Below are positions 26,905-35,796 of a stretch of 64,000 nucleotides of DNA, one piece after another. The stretch lies in assembly GCF_000619945.1 (NCBI RefSeq), contig NZ_KK211043.1, forward strand, positions 167,546 through 231,545, written 5' to 3'. The notes beneath the pieces were generated by a model that was not told where the DNA came from, made no database searches, and was given only the letters and a program-made list of their open reading frames with translations. Within the stretch, counting starts at the first letter, position 1. Every line of letters begins with the position of its first letter. This stretch comes from Clostridium lundense DSM 17049 (GTDB lineage Bacteria; Bacillota; Clostridia; Clostridiales; Clostridiaceae). The translations under genes were made by a program, and so were the position numbers.

Positions 26905-28869
26905 ATGAAAAAAAAGTTAAAGTTAATTATTACATTTTTTCTATTAGTAATAGTAGTTTTATCTGGGGTAAATTGGAAAATGAATAAAAGTTATTTAAAT
27001 AATAAAGATAAGAATAAGGTTTTCAAAGTAGCGGGGGACATAAATTTTCCTCCATTCGAGTATGTTGATGAAAAGGGAGTATATACAGGGTTTAATGTAG
27101 ATATAATCAGAGCTGTAGCATTAAGAGGGGGAATTGAAGTACAGTTTTTCCCTATGAATTGGGAAGAGGCTTGCGAAAAGCTAAAGGAAGGCAAAATAGA
27201 TATAATACAAGGAATGAAGTATACAAAAGAAAGAGAAAAGTTCTATGATTTTTCCGAAGGATATTTAGAAAACTCTCAATCAATTTTTACATTAAATAAT
27301 AATCAAGATATAAGTTCTTATGAAAAGCTTGAGAATAGAAAAGTAGCTATACAAGAAGGGGATGTGGCCATAAGTAATTTAAAAACATTTTCTAATGTGA
27401 AAATAGTATTTACAAAAGATCAAGAAGAAGCTTTTAAGAAGCTACTAAATGGAGATGTTGATGCATATATAGGAAACAGTTTAATAGGGGTAAATTATAT
27501 AGATAAATTAAATGTAAGAAATAAAATTAAAATAGTGGATACACCTTTAAATTCTACTGATTATTCAATAGCTGTAAAAAAAGGAAATACAAGTACATTA
27601 AATTTGATCAATACATCACTTAAAGAGATAAAAAATAATGGTACTTATGAAATGATATATAGAAAATGGTTTGGATATAGTATAAGTTATCCTAAATGGC
27701 ATGTTCAAAAAATGTTAAAAATAGCTTCATTAATAATTGTAATTTTTTCTATAGCTATATTAGCATTTTATAGATGGAACGATGTATTAAAAGAAGAGGT
27801 AAAAAAGCAAACTTTTAAACTTAAAGAAGCTAACATAGATTTGTTGAAAAAAAATGAACAAGTTATTGGAGAAAAAGAGTTTAGAGAAGAAATACTAAAT
27901 AGAATGTATAATGGAATTATTACTATAGATAAGGAAGAAACTATTTCTTTTATTAATATAGAAGCGCTTAATATGTTAAAATTAAATAAACACCAGGTTC
28001 TAGGAAAGGATTACAAAGAAACTATAATAGGAGATATTTTTTTAATCCATGATAATGAGGCAAAAAACATGGAAAAGGAAATAGAAATAGGAGAAAAAAG
28101 GATATATATTAGCTATAAGATAAGTCTAATGAATAGTAGTGATAAATATGCAGGGGAAACTATTATAAGTTTTAGAGATATAACAGAAGAAAAATTAGCT
28201 CAGGAAACTATAAGAACCAAAGATAAAATGCAATCACTAGGGACATTGGTTTCCGGAATAGCTCATGAGATAAGAAATCCATTAACTTCAATAAAGACTT
28301 ATGCTGAACTTATACCGAAGAAATATGATAACCCTAGATTTAGAGAAATGATTTCTATAGATATACCAAAGGAGATAGAAAGATTAAATAATTTAATAAA
28401 TGATTTGTTAGAATATTCTAGACCTAGAAAACCATTTAAAGAATCTGTAAATTTATTAGGAGCATTAAATGGAATTATGGTGTTAATTAATGATAAGATA
28501 TTAAAGAGCAATATAGATGTAAAGATTAATATAGATAAAGATGTGTATATATTTATGGATAAAAACCATCTAAAGCAAGTGTTAATAAATCTAATATTAA
28601 ATTCTATTGAAAGTATGGACAAGGAGTATAAATCTATAAATATTTACACTGAAAAGCAAGATGAAAGGCTTTTGTTATGTATTGAAGATAATGGATGTGG
28701 AATTGATGAAATAGATATTGAGAAAATATATAATCCATTTTATACTACAAAAGCTACTGGAACTGGTTTGGGGCTATTTGTAATCTATCAACTACTTTCA
28801 GAAAATAATGTAAGAATATCTTTAGAAAGTGCCAAAGATAAAGGGACGAAATTTTTATTAGAATTTTAG
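26905..28869 (+). CDS. Sensor histidine kinase with SBP_bac_3 sensor and PAS domain
   Basis: 654 residues. Membrane helix 7-24; extracellular amino-acid-binding-protein-like domain about 40-265 (FKVAGDINFPPFEYVDEKGVYTGFNVDIIRAVA); second helix about 271-290; PAS about 320-430; phosphoacceptor histidine near 454 in SGIAHEIRNPLTS; ATPase motifs NLILNSIES, DNGCGID and GTGLGLFV. The sensor fold binds amino acids in relatives, so this kinase probably reads an extracellular amino acid such as glutamate or histidine. It is followed after 19 bases by a sigma-54 response regulator, its evident partner. Ribosome site AAAGGGAG. Confidence 0.93.
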   Translation: MKKKLKLIITFFLLVIVVLSGVNWKMNKSYLNNKDKNKVFKVAGDINFPPFEYVDEKGVYTGFNVDIIRAVALRGGIEVQFFPMNWEEACEKLKEGKIDIIQGMKYTKEREKFYDFSEGYLENSQSIFTLNNNQDISSYEKLENRKVAIQEGDVAISNLKTFSNVKIVFTKDQEEAFKKLLNGDVDAYIGNSLIGVNYIDKLNVRNKIKIVDTPLNSTDYSIAVKKGNTSTLNLINTSLKEIKNNGTYEMIYRKWFGYSISYPKWHVQKMLKIASLIIVIFSIAILAFYRWNDVLKEEVKKQTFKLKEANIDLLKKNEQVIGEKEFREEILNRMYNGIITIDKEETISFINIEALNMLKLNKHQVLGKDYKETIIGDIFLIHDNEAKNMEKEIEIGEKRIYISYKISLMNSSDKYAGETIISFRDITEEKLAQETIRTKDKMQSLGTLVSGIAHEIRNPLTSIKTYAELIPKKYDNPRFREMISIDIPKEIERLNNLINDLLEYSRPRKPFKESVNLLGALNGIMVLINDKILKSNIDVKINIDKDVYIFMDKNHLKQVLINLILNSIESMDKEYKSINIYTEKQDERLLLCIEDNGCGIDEIDIEKIYNPFYTTKATGTGLGLFVIYQLLSENNVRISLESAKDKGTKFLLEF

Positions 28870-28888
28870 AATAGTTAGGAGGATAATT

Positions 28889-30238
28889 TTGTATAATTTA
28901 CTTATTGTAGATGATGAAACTTCAATATGCACTTCTTTAAGTTTTGCATTAGAAGATAATTACACTGTTTTTACTGCTAATAATGAAGAAAATGCTATTA
29001 AAATTATTAATGAATGTGAAATAGATATGGTATTATTAGATTTAAAGTTAGGGGAAAGTGATGGAATTGATGTTTTAAAAAAAATAAAGACCATTAAGCC
29101 AGAAGTAGTAATTATAATTATGACAGCTTTTGGTACTATAGAATCTTCTGTAAAGGCTATGAAATGTGGCGCATTTTATTATATTACTAAACCTATAAAT
29201 ATAGAGGAATTAAGTTTATTATTAATGAAGGGTGAAGAATATATAAAACTTAATACTAAAATAAAGTATTTAAGTAATCAGATAAATGAAGATTCAAAAT
29301 ATAATATTATTGGAAGCTCAAAAAAAATAAAGCAGGTTTTTGATCTGATTGATAGAGTGAAGGATATTGATATAAATGTATTAATTACAGGGGAAAGTGG
29401 AACAGGAAAAGAGTTAGTAGCTAGGGCTATACACTTTCAAGGAAAGAGAAAGGAAAAACCATTTAATGTAATAAATTGTTCAGCAATTCCTGATAATCTT
29501 TTAGAAAGTGAGCTTTTTGGATATAGAAAAGGAGCTTTTACAGGGGCTATGGAGGATAAGAAGGGAATTATTGAACTTTCTAATGAGGGAACTTTATTTT
29601 TAGATGAAATAGGAGATATGAATATAAATTTACAGACCAAAGTATTAAGGGTTATTCAAGATAAGGAAATTAGACCTATTGGATCTACAAAAAGTATAAA
29701 AGTAGATGTAAGGTTTATTTCTGCTACAAATAAAGAACTAAAAGAAGAAGTTAAAAATAATAGATTTAGACAAGACTTGTTTTATAGATTAAATGTAATT
29801 AACATTAATTTGCCTCCTTTAAGGGATCGTAAAGAAGACATTGCTAAGTTAATAGAATATTTTATAAAAAAGTATAATGTAAAATTAGATAAAAATATCA
29901 AAGGCATAACAGCTAAAGCATTAGAGGCTCTAGAAAAATACAATTTTAATGGTAATGTAAGAGAGTTGCAAAATATTGTAGAAAGAGCTATAGTGCTTAC
30001 AGAAAGTGATTATATAAAGGAAGAAGATTTGCCAGAAGAAATATTTAATAGGGAAAACATAATGGTAGATAAAGATCATTTAATACCTATATTTGTTGGA
30101 GAAGACATAAAATCCATTGAAAAAAAGGTGTTAGAATATACTTTGAAAAAGTTTGATGGGAATAGAAAGAAAACAGCAGAGATACTTAATATGGGAGAGA
30201 GAACTCTTAGATATAAGATAAAAGAATACGAACTTTAA
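28889..30238 (+). CDS. NtrC-family sigma-54-dependent response regulator
   Basis: 449 residues. Receiver domain with acidic D8/D9, phosphoacceptor D51 (VLLDLKLGE) and KP near 101; AAA+ domain with Walker A GESGTGKE (about 170), the sigma-54 contact loop GAFTGA (about 215) and Walker B LFLDEIGD; C-terminal Fis-type helix-turn-helix (NRKKTAEILNMGERTLRYKIKEY). It starts with TTG after TAGGAGGA. It activates RNA polymerase-sigma-54. Three GG-N10-GC promoters stand in this window (46837, 51103, 52693); the last two, with shared CTGCAAA sites, are candidate targets. Confidence 0.93.
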   Translation: MYNLLIVDDETSICTSLSFALEDNYTVFTANNEENAIKIINECEIDMVLLDLKLGESDGIDVLKKIKTIKPEVVIIIMTAFGTIESSVKAMKCGAFYYITKPINIEELSLLLMKGEEYIKLNTKIKYLSNQINEDSKYNIIGSSKKIKQVFDLIDRVKDIDINVLITGESGTGKELVARAIHFQGKRKEKPFNVINCSAIPDNLLESELFGYRKGAFTGAMEDKKGIIELSNEGTLFLDEIGDMNINLQTKVLRVIQDKEIRPIGSTKSIKVDVRFISATNKELKEEVKNNRFRQDLFYRLNVININLPPLRDRKEDIAKLIEYFIKKYNVKLDKNIKGITAKALEALEKYNFNGNVRELQNIVERAIVLTESDYIKEEDLPEEIFNRENIMVDKDHLIPIFVGEDIKSIEKKVLEYTLKKFDGNRKKTAEILNMGERTLRYKIKEYEL

Positions 30239-30263
30239 AAAAGATTGCGTCGCAATCTTTTTT
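30237..30263 (+). terminator. Terminator of the kinase-regulator operon
   Basis: AAAAAAGATTGC, loop GTC, complement, then T run, beginning in the stop codon of the response regulator. Confidence 0.9.
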
Positions 30264-30270
30264 TTATTTA

Positions 30271-30369
30271 GCGTCTATAAACATAGCGTCAACAAAAAAT
30301 AAATATTAATCAAAAATTTCAGAAAATATAAAAAACATAGACGCTTTAAAGACGACGGTGATATATAAT
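30271..30369 (+). promoter_or_regulatory. hutU promoter with 11-bp-spaced AGACG repeats
   Basis: Two AGACG boxes start at 30339 and 30350 (11 bp apart). The second ends nine bases before a perfect TATAAT (30364-30369). There is no usable -35 at 17 bp. An opposite-facing GCGTCTAT at 30271-30278 forms an inverted repeat with ATAGACGC at 30337-30344. The same repeat geometry occurs at 39115, 42685 and, with one base more, 54055. This is the arrangement bound by SARP activators; see the finding. Confidence 0.75.
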
Positions 30370-30439
30370 AAACTTGTAAGATAAAACAAATTAAAAATTA
30401 AGTAAATAAATATATAACATAAATAGGGAGGAAAAAATC

Positions 30440-32476
30440 ATGATAAAAAATTTTGATGTTTCAGAAGCTATGACAATAAAATTAGATGATTATCTACCAG
30501 AAATGCCTAAATTCGAAAAAGGTATAAGAAGAGCACCAGACAGAGGATTTCATTTAACAAAAGCTCAAACAGAAATAGCATTAAAAAATGCTTTACGTTA
30601 TATACCAGAAAAGTATCATGAACAGTTAATTCCTGAATTCTTAGAAGAGTTAACAACTAGGGGAAGAATTTATGGATATAGATTTAGACCAGAAGGAAAA
30701 ATTTACGGAAAGCCAATTGATGAATACAAAGGAAATTGTATAGAAGGTAAAGCTTTCCAAGTAATGATTGATAATAACCTAGATTTTGATGTAGCGTTAT
30801 ATCCATATGAACTTGTTACTTATGGAGAAACAGGTAGCGTATGTCAGAACTGGATGCAGTATAGACTAATAAAAAAATACTTAGAAGTAATGACTCAAGA
30901 TCAGACATTAGTATTAGAATCAGGACATCCACTAGGATTATTTAAGTCAAAACCAGAAGCACCAAGAGTAATAATCACAAATGCATTAATGATTGGTATG
31001 TTTGACAACTTAAAGGATTGGGAAATAGCCGAAGAAATGGGAGTTGCAAACTATGGACAAATGACAGCTGGTGGTTGGATGTATATAGGACCACAGGGAA
31101 TAGTTCATGGAACATTTAATACAATATTAAATGCAGGAAGATTAAAATTAGGAATTCCTAATGATGGAGATTTAAGAGGAAGACTATTCGTAACTTCAGG
31201 TTTAGGAGGAATGAGTGGTGCTCAGGGTAAGGCTTGTGAAATAGCAAATGGTGTAGGAATTGTTGCAGAAGTAGACAAGTCAAGAATAGATACAAGACTT
31301 GAACAGGGATGGATTAAAAAATGGTCAGGAAACTTAGATGAAGTATTTGCAATGGCTAAAGAATCACAGGAAAAGAAAGAAGCAATGTCAATTGCTTACC
31401 ATGGAAATATAGTAGATTTACTTCAATATGCAGTAGATCATAATATTCATATAGACCTTCTTTCAGACCAGACTTCATGTCATAATGTTTATGAAGGTGG
31501 TTATTGCCCAGAAGGAATTACTTTTGAAGAAAGAACTAGACTTCTTGCAGAAGATCCAGAAAAATTCAGAGAGTTAGTAGACAAAACATTAAAACATCAT
31601 TTTGAAGTAATAAAAACTTTAAGTGATAGAGGAGTATACTTCTTCGATTATGGTAATTCCTTCATGAAAGCAATTTATGATGCTGGAGTTAAAGAAATAT
31701 CAAAGAATGGTATTGATGAAAAAGATGGATTTATTTGGCCATCATATGTTGAAGATATAATGGGACCACAGTTATTTGATTATGGATATGGACCATTCAG
31801 ATGGGTATGCTTAAGTGGAAAACATGAAGATTTAGTTAAAACTGACCATGCTGCTATGGAATGTATAGATCCAAACAGAAGATATCAGGATAGAGATAAC
31901 TATAATTGGATAAAAGATGCTGAAAAGAATGCATTAGTTGTAGGAACTGAAGCTAGAATTCTTTATCAGGATGCTATTGGTAGAATAAAAATAGCACTTA
32001 AATTCAATGAAATGGTTAGAAATGGTGAAATAGGACCAGTTATGATGGGAAGAGATCACCATGACGTATCAGGAACAGACTCACCATTTAGAGAAACTTC
32101 AAATATTAAAGATGGAAGTAATGTAATGGCTGATATGGCTGTACAATGCTATGCTGGTAATGCTGCTAGAGGAATGAGCTTAGTTGCTCTTCATAATGGT
32201 GGTGGAGTTGGTATTGGTAAATCAGTAAACGGTGGATTTGGTTTAGTACTTGATGGAAGTCATAGAGCTGATGAAATAATTAAATCTGCTTTATCATGGG
32301 ATGTTATGAGTGGTGTTGCTAGACGTTCTTGGGCTAGAAATGAACATTCAATTGAAACAGTATTAGAATTTAATAAAACTAATAAAGGAACAGATCATAT
32401 AACTATTCCATACTTAGCAGATGATGAAATGGTTAAGAATGCTGTAGAAAGTGCATTTGAAAAAATTCATAGATAA
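30440..32476 (+). CDS. hutU: Urocanate hydratase
   Basis: 678 residues, the long form of urocanase. It converts urocanate to imidazolonepropionate with tightly bound NAD+. Signatures are SGHPLGLFKSKPEAPRVIITN, the NAD site GLGGMSGAQGKACEIANG, the catalytic-cysteine/urocanase signature area MMGRDHHDVSGTDSPFRETS, and NGGGVGIGKSVNGGFG. Ribosome site AGGGAGGA. First gene of hutU-ftcD-hutI, behind a promoter of the AGACG-repeat class. Confidence 0.97.
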   Translation: MIKNFDVSEAMTIKLDDYLPEMPKFEKGIRRAPDRGFHLTKAQTEIALKNALRYIPEKYHEQLIPEFLEELTTRGRIYGYRFRPEGKIYGKPIDEYKGNCIEGKAFQVMIDNNLDFDVALYPYELVTYGETGSVCQNWMQYRLIKKYLEVMTQDQTLVLESGHPLGLFKSKPEAPRVIITNALMIGMFDNLKDWEIAEEMGVANYGQMTAGGWMYIGPQGIVHGTFNTILNAGRLKLGIPNDGDLRGRLFVTSGLGGMSGAQGKACEIANGVGIVAEVDKSRIDTRLEQGWIKKWSGNLDEVFAMAKESQEKKEAMSIAYHGNIVDLLQYAVDHNIHIDLLSDQTSCHNVYEGGYCPEGITFEERTRLLAEDPEKFRELVDKTLKHHFEVIKTLSDRGVYFFDYGNSFMKAIYDAGVKEISKNGIDEKDGFIWPSYVEDIMGPQLFDYGYGPFRWVCLSGKHEDLVKTDHAAMECIDPNRRYQDRDNYNWIKDAEKNALVVGTEARILYQDAIGRIKIALKFNEMVRNGEIGPVMMGRDHHDVSGTDSPFRETSNIKDGSNVMADMAVQCYAGNAARGMSLVALHNGGGVGIGKSVNGGFGLVLDGSHRADEIIKSALSWDVMSGVARRSWARNEHSIETVLEFNKTNKGTDHITIPYLADDEMVKNAVESAFEKIHR

Positions 32477-32493
32477 AATAAAATAATTAAAAT

Positions 32494-32528
32494 GTTTTGC
32501 AGTATACAATATCTGTATACTGCAAAAC
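32494..32528 (+). promoter_or_regulatory. Perfect 15-bp hairpin between hutU and ftcD
   Basis: GTTTTGCAGTATACA, loop ATATC, exact complement. No T run follows, so it is not a classical terminator. It probably acts in mRNA processing or stability, protecting the upstream hutU message, or as a partial attenuator. Confidence 0.8.
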
Positions 32529-32584
32529 TGTATATAGGGGTTAATTTTATTACCTACCATAGATGCTTGAAAGGTGGGACTTTT

Positions 32585-33490
32585 GTGGTAGATGGGATTA
32601 AAGTAGTGCAGTGTTTACCCAACTTTAGTGAAGGTAGAGATTTAAATAAGATAGAAAATATAGTCAATGTATTTAGAAGAAGAGATGGAGTAAAGCTTAT
32701 AGATTATAATAATGATAGAGACCTTAATAGAACTATGGTTATAATAATGGGTGAACCGCAAAGGGTAAAAGATGTGGTTATAGAGGCTATGGGTGTGGCT
32801 ATAGAGAATATAGATATGAGGATACATAAAGGTCAACATCCAAGAATTGGAGCGGTAGATGTAGTGCCATTTGTTCCAATAAAAAATATATCTATGTTGG
32901 AAGTAGTACAATTATCAAGAGAATTTGCTAAAGAAGTAGGGGAAAAGTATAATGTACCAATTTACTTGTACGAAAGATCAGCTGCTAGACCGGAAAGAGA
33001 AAATTTAGCTGATATAAGAAAAGGTCAATATGAAGGTATGATGGAAAAGATTAAAAGACCCGAATGGAAACCGGATTTTGGACCTAGTGAATTAAATATA
33101 ACTGCTGGAGCTACAGCAGTAGGAGCTAGAATGCCTTTAATTGCCTTTAATATAAACTTAAATACTAAAGATGAATTTATAGCTAAAGCAATATCACAAA
33201 ATATTAGATATTCTGGTGGGGGATTGAGATTTTGCAAAGCTATTGGGGTAAAGAATTGTAATAAGGGTTTATTTACAATATCTATAAATATGACAGATTA
33301 TAATAAGACATCTTTATATAGTGTATTTGAAATGGTAAAATGCGAAGTAAAGAGGTTTGGAGTTAGTATAATAAATAGTGAAATAGTGGGACTTGTTCCA
33401 ACAGAAGCTCTAATAGATAGTGCTCTTTATTATCTTCAATTAGATAACTTTTCTTCTGATCAAATACTAGAAAATATAATAATGGAGTAG
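32585..33490 (+). CDS. ftcD: Glutamate formimidoyltransferase, paralogue 2
   Basis: 301 residues from the GTG at 32585 (AAAGGTGGGA six bases upstream); a longer frame from 32492 runs through the hairpin and is rejected. It transfers the formimino group of formiminoglutamate to tetrahydrofolate, giving glutamate. The family pattern VQCLPNFSEGRD and the catalytic-histidine segment KGQHPRIGAVDVVPF are present. It is a single-domain transferase; the cyclodeaminase is encoded separately at 57614. A second copy at 54186 is closely similar but clearly distinct. It shares an operon with hutU and hutI. Confidence 0.93.
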   Translation: MVDGIKVVQCLPNFSEGRDLNKIENIVNVFRRRDGVKLIDYNNDRDLNRTMVIIMGEPQRVKDVVIEAMGVAIENIDMRIHKGQHPRIGAVDVVPFVPIKNISMLEVVQLSREFAKEVGEKYNVPIYLYERSAARPERENLADIRKGQYEGMMEKIKRPEWKPDFGPSELNITAGATAVGARMPLIAFNINLNTKDEFIAKAISQNIRYSGGGLRFCKAIGVKNCNKGLFTISINMTDYNKTSLYSVFEMVKCEVKRFGVSIINSEIVGLVPTEALIDSALYYLQLDNFSSDQILENIIME

Positions 33491-33499
33491 GTGATGTTA

Positions 33500-34753
33500 A
33501 TGAAAAAAGGAAATATGATAATAAAAAATTCTTCTGAATTAGTTACTTGCAGTGGTAATAAAGCTAAGTTTGGCAAAGAAATGGGAAATATTAATGTAAT
33601 TTCAAATGGAGCTGTAGTAATAGAAGATGGAATAATTAAGGATGTAGGTAATACAGAAGATATATTAAAAAAATACGATGAGACCAAATATGAAGTAATT
33701 GATGCTAAAGACAAGTGTGTTCTTCCAGGGTTTGTTGATTCCCATACTCACTTTATATTCGGTGGATATAGAGCTGAAGAATTTTCATGGAGATTGCGTG
33801 GAGACAGCTACATGGAAATCATGAACAGAGGTGGAGGAATAGTTAACTCTGTAACAGGTACTAGAAATGCTACCAAGGAAGAGTTGTTTGATTTAGGTAA
33901 AAAGAGATTAAATTCTATGCTTAAGTTTGGAGTTACTACTGTAGAAGGAAAAAGTGGATATGGTTTAGATTATGAAACAGAAATTAAACAATTAGAAGTT
34001 ATGAAAGAATTAGATGAAGAGCATCCTATAGATATTTGTAGAACTTTTTTAGGTGCTCATGCTGTTCCTAATGAATATAAAGGAAGAACAGATGAATATA
34101 TAGATTTTATATTGGAAAAGGTATTACCAAAGGTTGCAGAAGATAAATTAGCAGATTTCTTTGATGTATTCTGTGAAAAGGGAGTATTTTCTGTAGAAGA
34201 ATCTAGGAAAATGTTTTTAAAAGCTAAAGAATATAACATGAAATTAAAGATACATGCAGATGAAATAGTAGAGCTTGGAGGAGCTGAATTAGCAGCAGAG
34301 TTAGGAATGGTTTCAGCAGATCATTTGCTTCATGCTTCAGATAAGGGAATAAAGGATATGGCAGAGAAAGGTGTGGTAAGTACACTTTTACCAACTACTG
34401 CATTTTGTCTAAAAGAACCTTTTGCTAAAGGAAGATTTATGATAGATAACGGATGTGCAGTAGCATTAGCTACAGATTTTAATCCTGGAAGTGGCTTTAC
34501 TAACTCAATACCATTAATGTTTGCATTGGCTACTATATATATGAATATGAGTATAGAGGAAGCAATTACTGCTATGACTCTAAATGGTGCTGCTGCCATA
34601 GATAGAGCAGATGAAGTTGGATCTATTGATATAGGTAAAAAAGGAGATATAGTAATACTTGAATATCCATCATATAAATTCTTACCATATCATACTGGAG
34701 TAAATATAGTAGAAAAGGTTATAAAAAATGGAGTATTAGTTCATAATAATTAA
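33500..34753 (+). CDS. hutI: Imidazolonepropionase
   Basis: 417 residues from ATG 33500, positioned after AGGTGAT. GTG 33491 and ATG 33494 overlap the ribosome site. It hydrolyses imidazolone-5-propionate to formiminoglutamate. It is an amidohydrolase-fold enzyme with metal ligands in GFVDSHTHFIFGG, IHADEI, SADHLLHAS and ATDFNPGS, and the substrate loop EFSWRLRGDSYMEIMNRGGGI. Length is typical. Last gene of the hutU operon. Confidence 0.96.
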   Translation: MKKGNMIIKNSSELVTCSGNKAKFGKEMGNINVISNGAVVIEDGIIKDVGNTEDILKKYDETKYEVIDAKDKCVLPGFVDSHTHFIFGGYRAEEFSWRLRGDSYMEIMNRGGGIVNSVTGTRNATKEELFDLGKKRLNSMLKFGVTTVEGKSGYGLDYETEIKQLEVMKELDEEHPIDICRTFLGAHAVPNEYKGRTDEYIDFILEKVLPKVAEDKLADFFDVFCEKGVFSVEESRKMFLKAKEYNMKLKIHADEIVELGGAELAAELGMVSADHLLHASDKGIKDMAEKGVVSTLLPTTAFCLKEPFAKGRFMIDNGCAVALATDFNPGSGFTNSIPLMFALATIYMNMSIEEAITAMTLNGAAAIDRADEVGSIDIGKKGDIVILEYPSYKFLPYHTGVNIVEKVIKNGVLVHNN

Positions 34754-34791
34754 TTATTATGTATATATTTTAAAATCTTCGGTTAACACAC

Positions 34792-34840
34792 AAGTAGATT
34801 CACTTATTTTCATAAAATAAGTGAATTTACTTTTTTATTG
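34792..34840 (+). terminator. Terminator of hutU-ftcD-hutI
   Basis: AAGTAGATTCACTTATTTT pairs with its near-complement (one mismatch) around CAT, then TTTTTT. Confidence 0.9.
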
Positions 34841-34879
34841 TCAGAATTTTGTTTATAATTAAAGTATGGGGGGATTTAT

Positions 34880-35713
34880 ATGTGTAAGAAGTTTAAAGAA
34901 AGTATTCTTCAATCCTTTGTAGAAGTTAGTCCATATCTGTCTAGCTTGTTTGATGAAGAATTAAGTTTTGCATTAACTGATAAGGAAAAATTTATAGCTT
35001 TTTTACCAGGAGAAAAGATAAGACCTGATATAAAGGTAGGACAGGCTATAGGAAGAGGAAGTTCTACATATGAAGCTTTGAAAACGAATACTACTGTATG
35101 TAAAATAGTAGATGAGAGTGTATTTAACTTTAAGTTAAAGTCTATTGCAGTTCCATTAAAAAATGAAAATGGTGGAATTGTTGGAGTGGTATCAATAGGG
35201 AAGAGTTTAAAAAAGCAAGAAGATATTTTAAATTTATCTAAAAATGTTTCGTCAGCGTTAGAACAAATTTCTGATGCTATCAATGATGTTTCAGCAGGAG
35301 TTCAAAATACTGCATCTTCTAATGAAATGATATTAAAGGAAGCTAAAGAAGCTTTTAAAAAGACTAAAAATACAGATGAAATAATATCTTTTATTAAAAA
35401 TATAGAAAAACAGACTAATTTATTAGGTTTAAATGCATCAATAGAGGCTGCAAGAGCTGGCGAGTGGGGAAAAGGATTTTCAATTGTAGCTTCTGAAATA
35501 AGAAAATTATCTCATTCTAGTAATGAGTCTATAACCAAAATAAATGAGGTTATAAAAGAGATAAAAGGTTCTGTTGAAAACATTTTAGATAGCATAAAAG
35601 TAGTAAATGAAACCTTTCATAATCAAGCAGCAGCCTTAGAAGAAATAACTGCGTCTATTGAAGAGCTAAATACTACAGGAGAGACCTTAAGGGAAATGTC
35701 TTCAAAATTCTAG
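34880..35713 (+). CDS. Soluble methyl-accepting chemotaxis-type receptor
   Basis: 277 residues without a membrane helix. The N-terminal part (about 1-120) is a small sensor domain (LPGEKIRPDIKVGQAIGRGSSTYEALKTN...SIAVPLKNENGGIVGVVSIGKS) of the kind fused to short cytoplasmic receptors. The C-terminal part is the coiled-coil signalling hairpin (IEKQTNLLGLNASIEAARAGEWGKGFSIVASEIRKLS). It would signal to CheA/CheW on an internal ligand. The receptor is unusually short. GGGGGG ribosome site. It lies between the hut operon and the SARP-type regulator. Confidence 0.88.
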   Translation: MCKKFKESILQSFVEVSPYLSSLFDEELSFALTDKEKFIAFLPGEKIRPDIKVGQAIGRGSSTYEALKTNTTVCKIVDESVFNFKLKSIAVPLKNENGGIVGVVSIGKSLKKQEDILNLSKNVSSALEQISDAINDVSAGVQNTASSNEMILKEAKEAFKKTKNTDEIISFIKNIEKQTNLLGLNASIEAARAGEWGKGFSIVASEIRKLSHSSNESITKINEVIKEIKGSVENILDSIKVVNETFHNQAAALEEITASIEELNTTGETLREMSSKF

Positions 35714-35796
35714 TAAATTTTACAATATAGTTTTTATATATTATACTTAAATGGTAGAATGTTTTAGATCATACGCGGAAAGAGAGGGGATAATAT

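Noticed and set aside
32642..32911. Minus-strand frame rich in Tyr/His/Ile opposite ftcD
   Set aside because: Composition is an artefact of reading ATA/TAT-rich codons backwards; no start signals.
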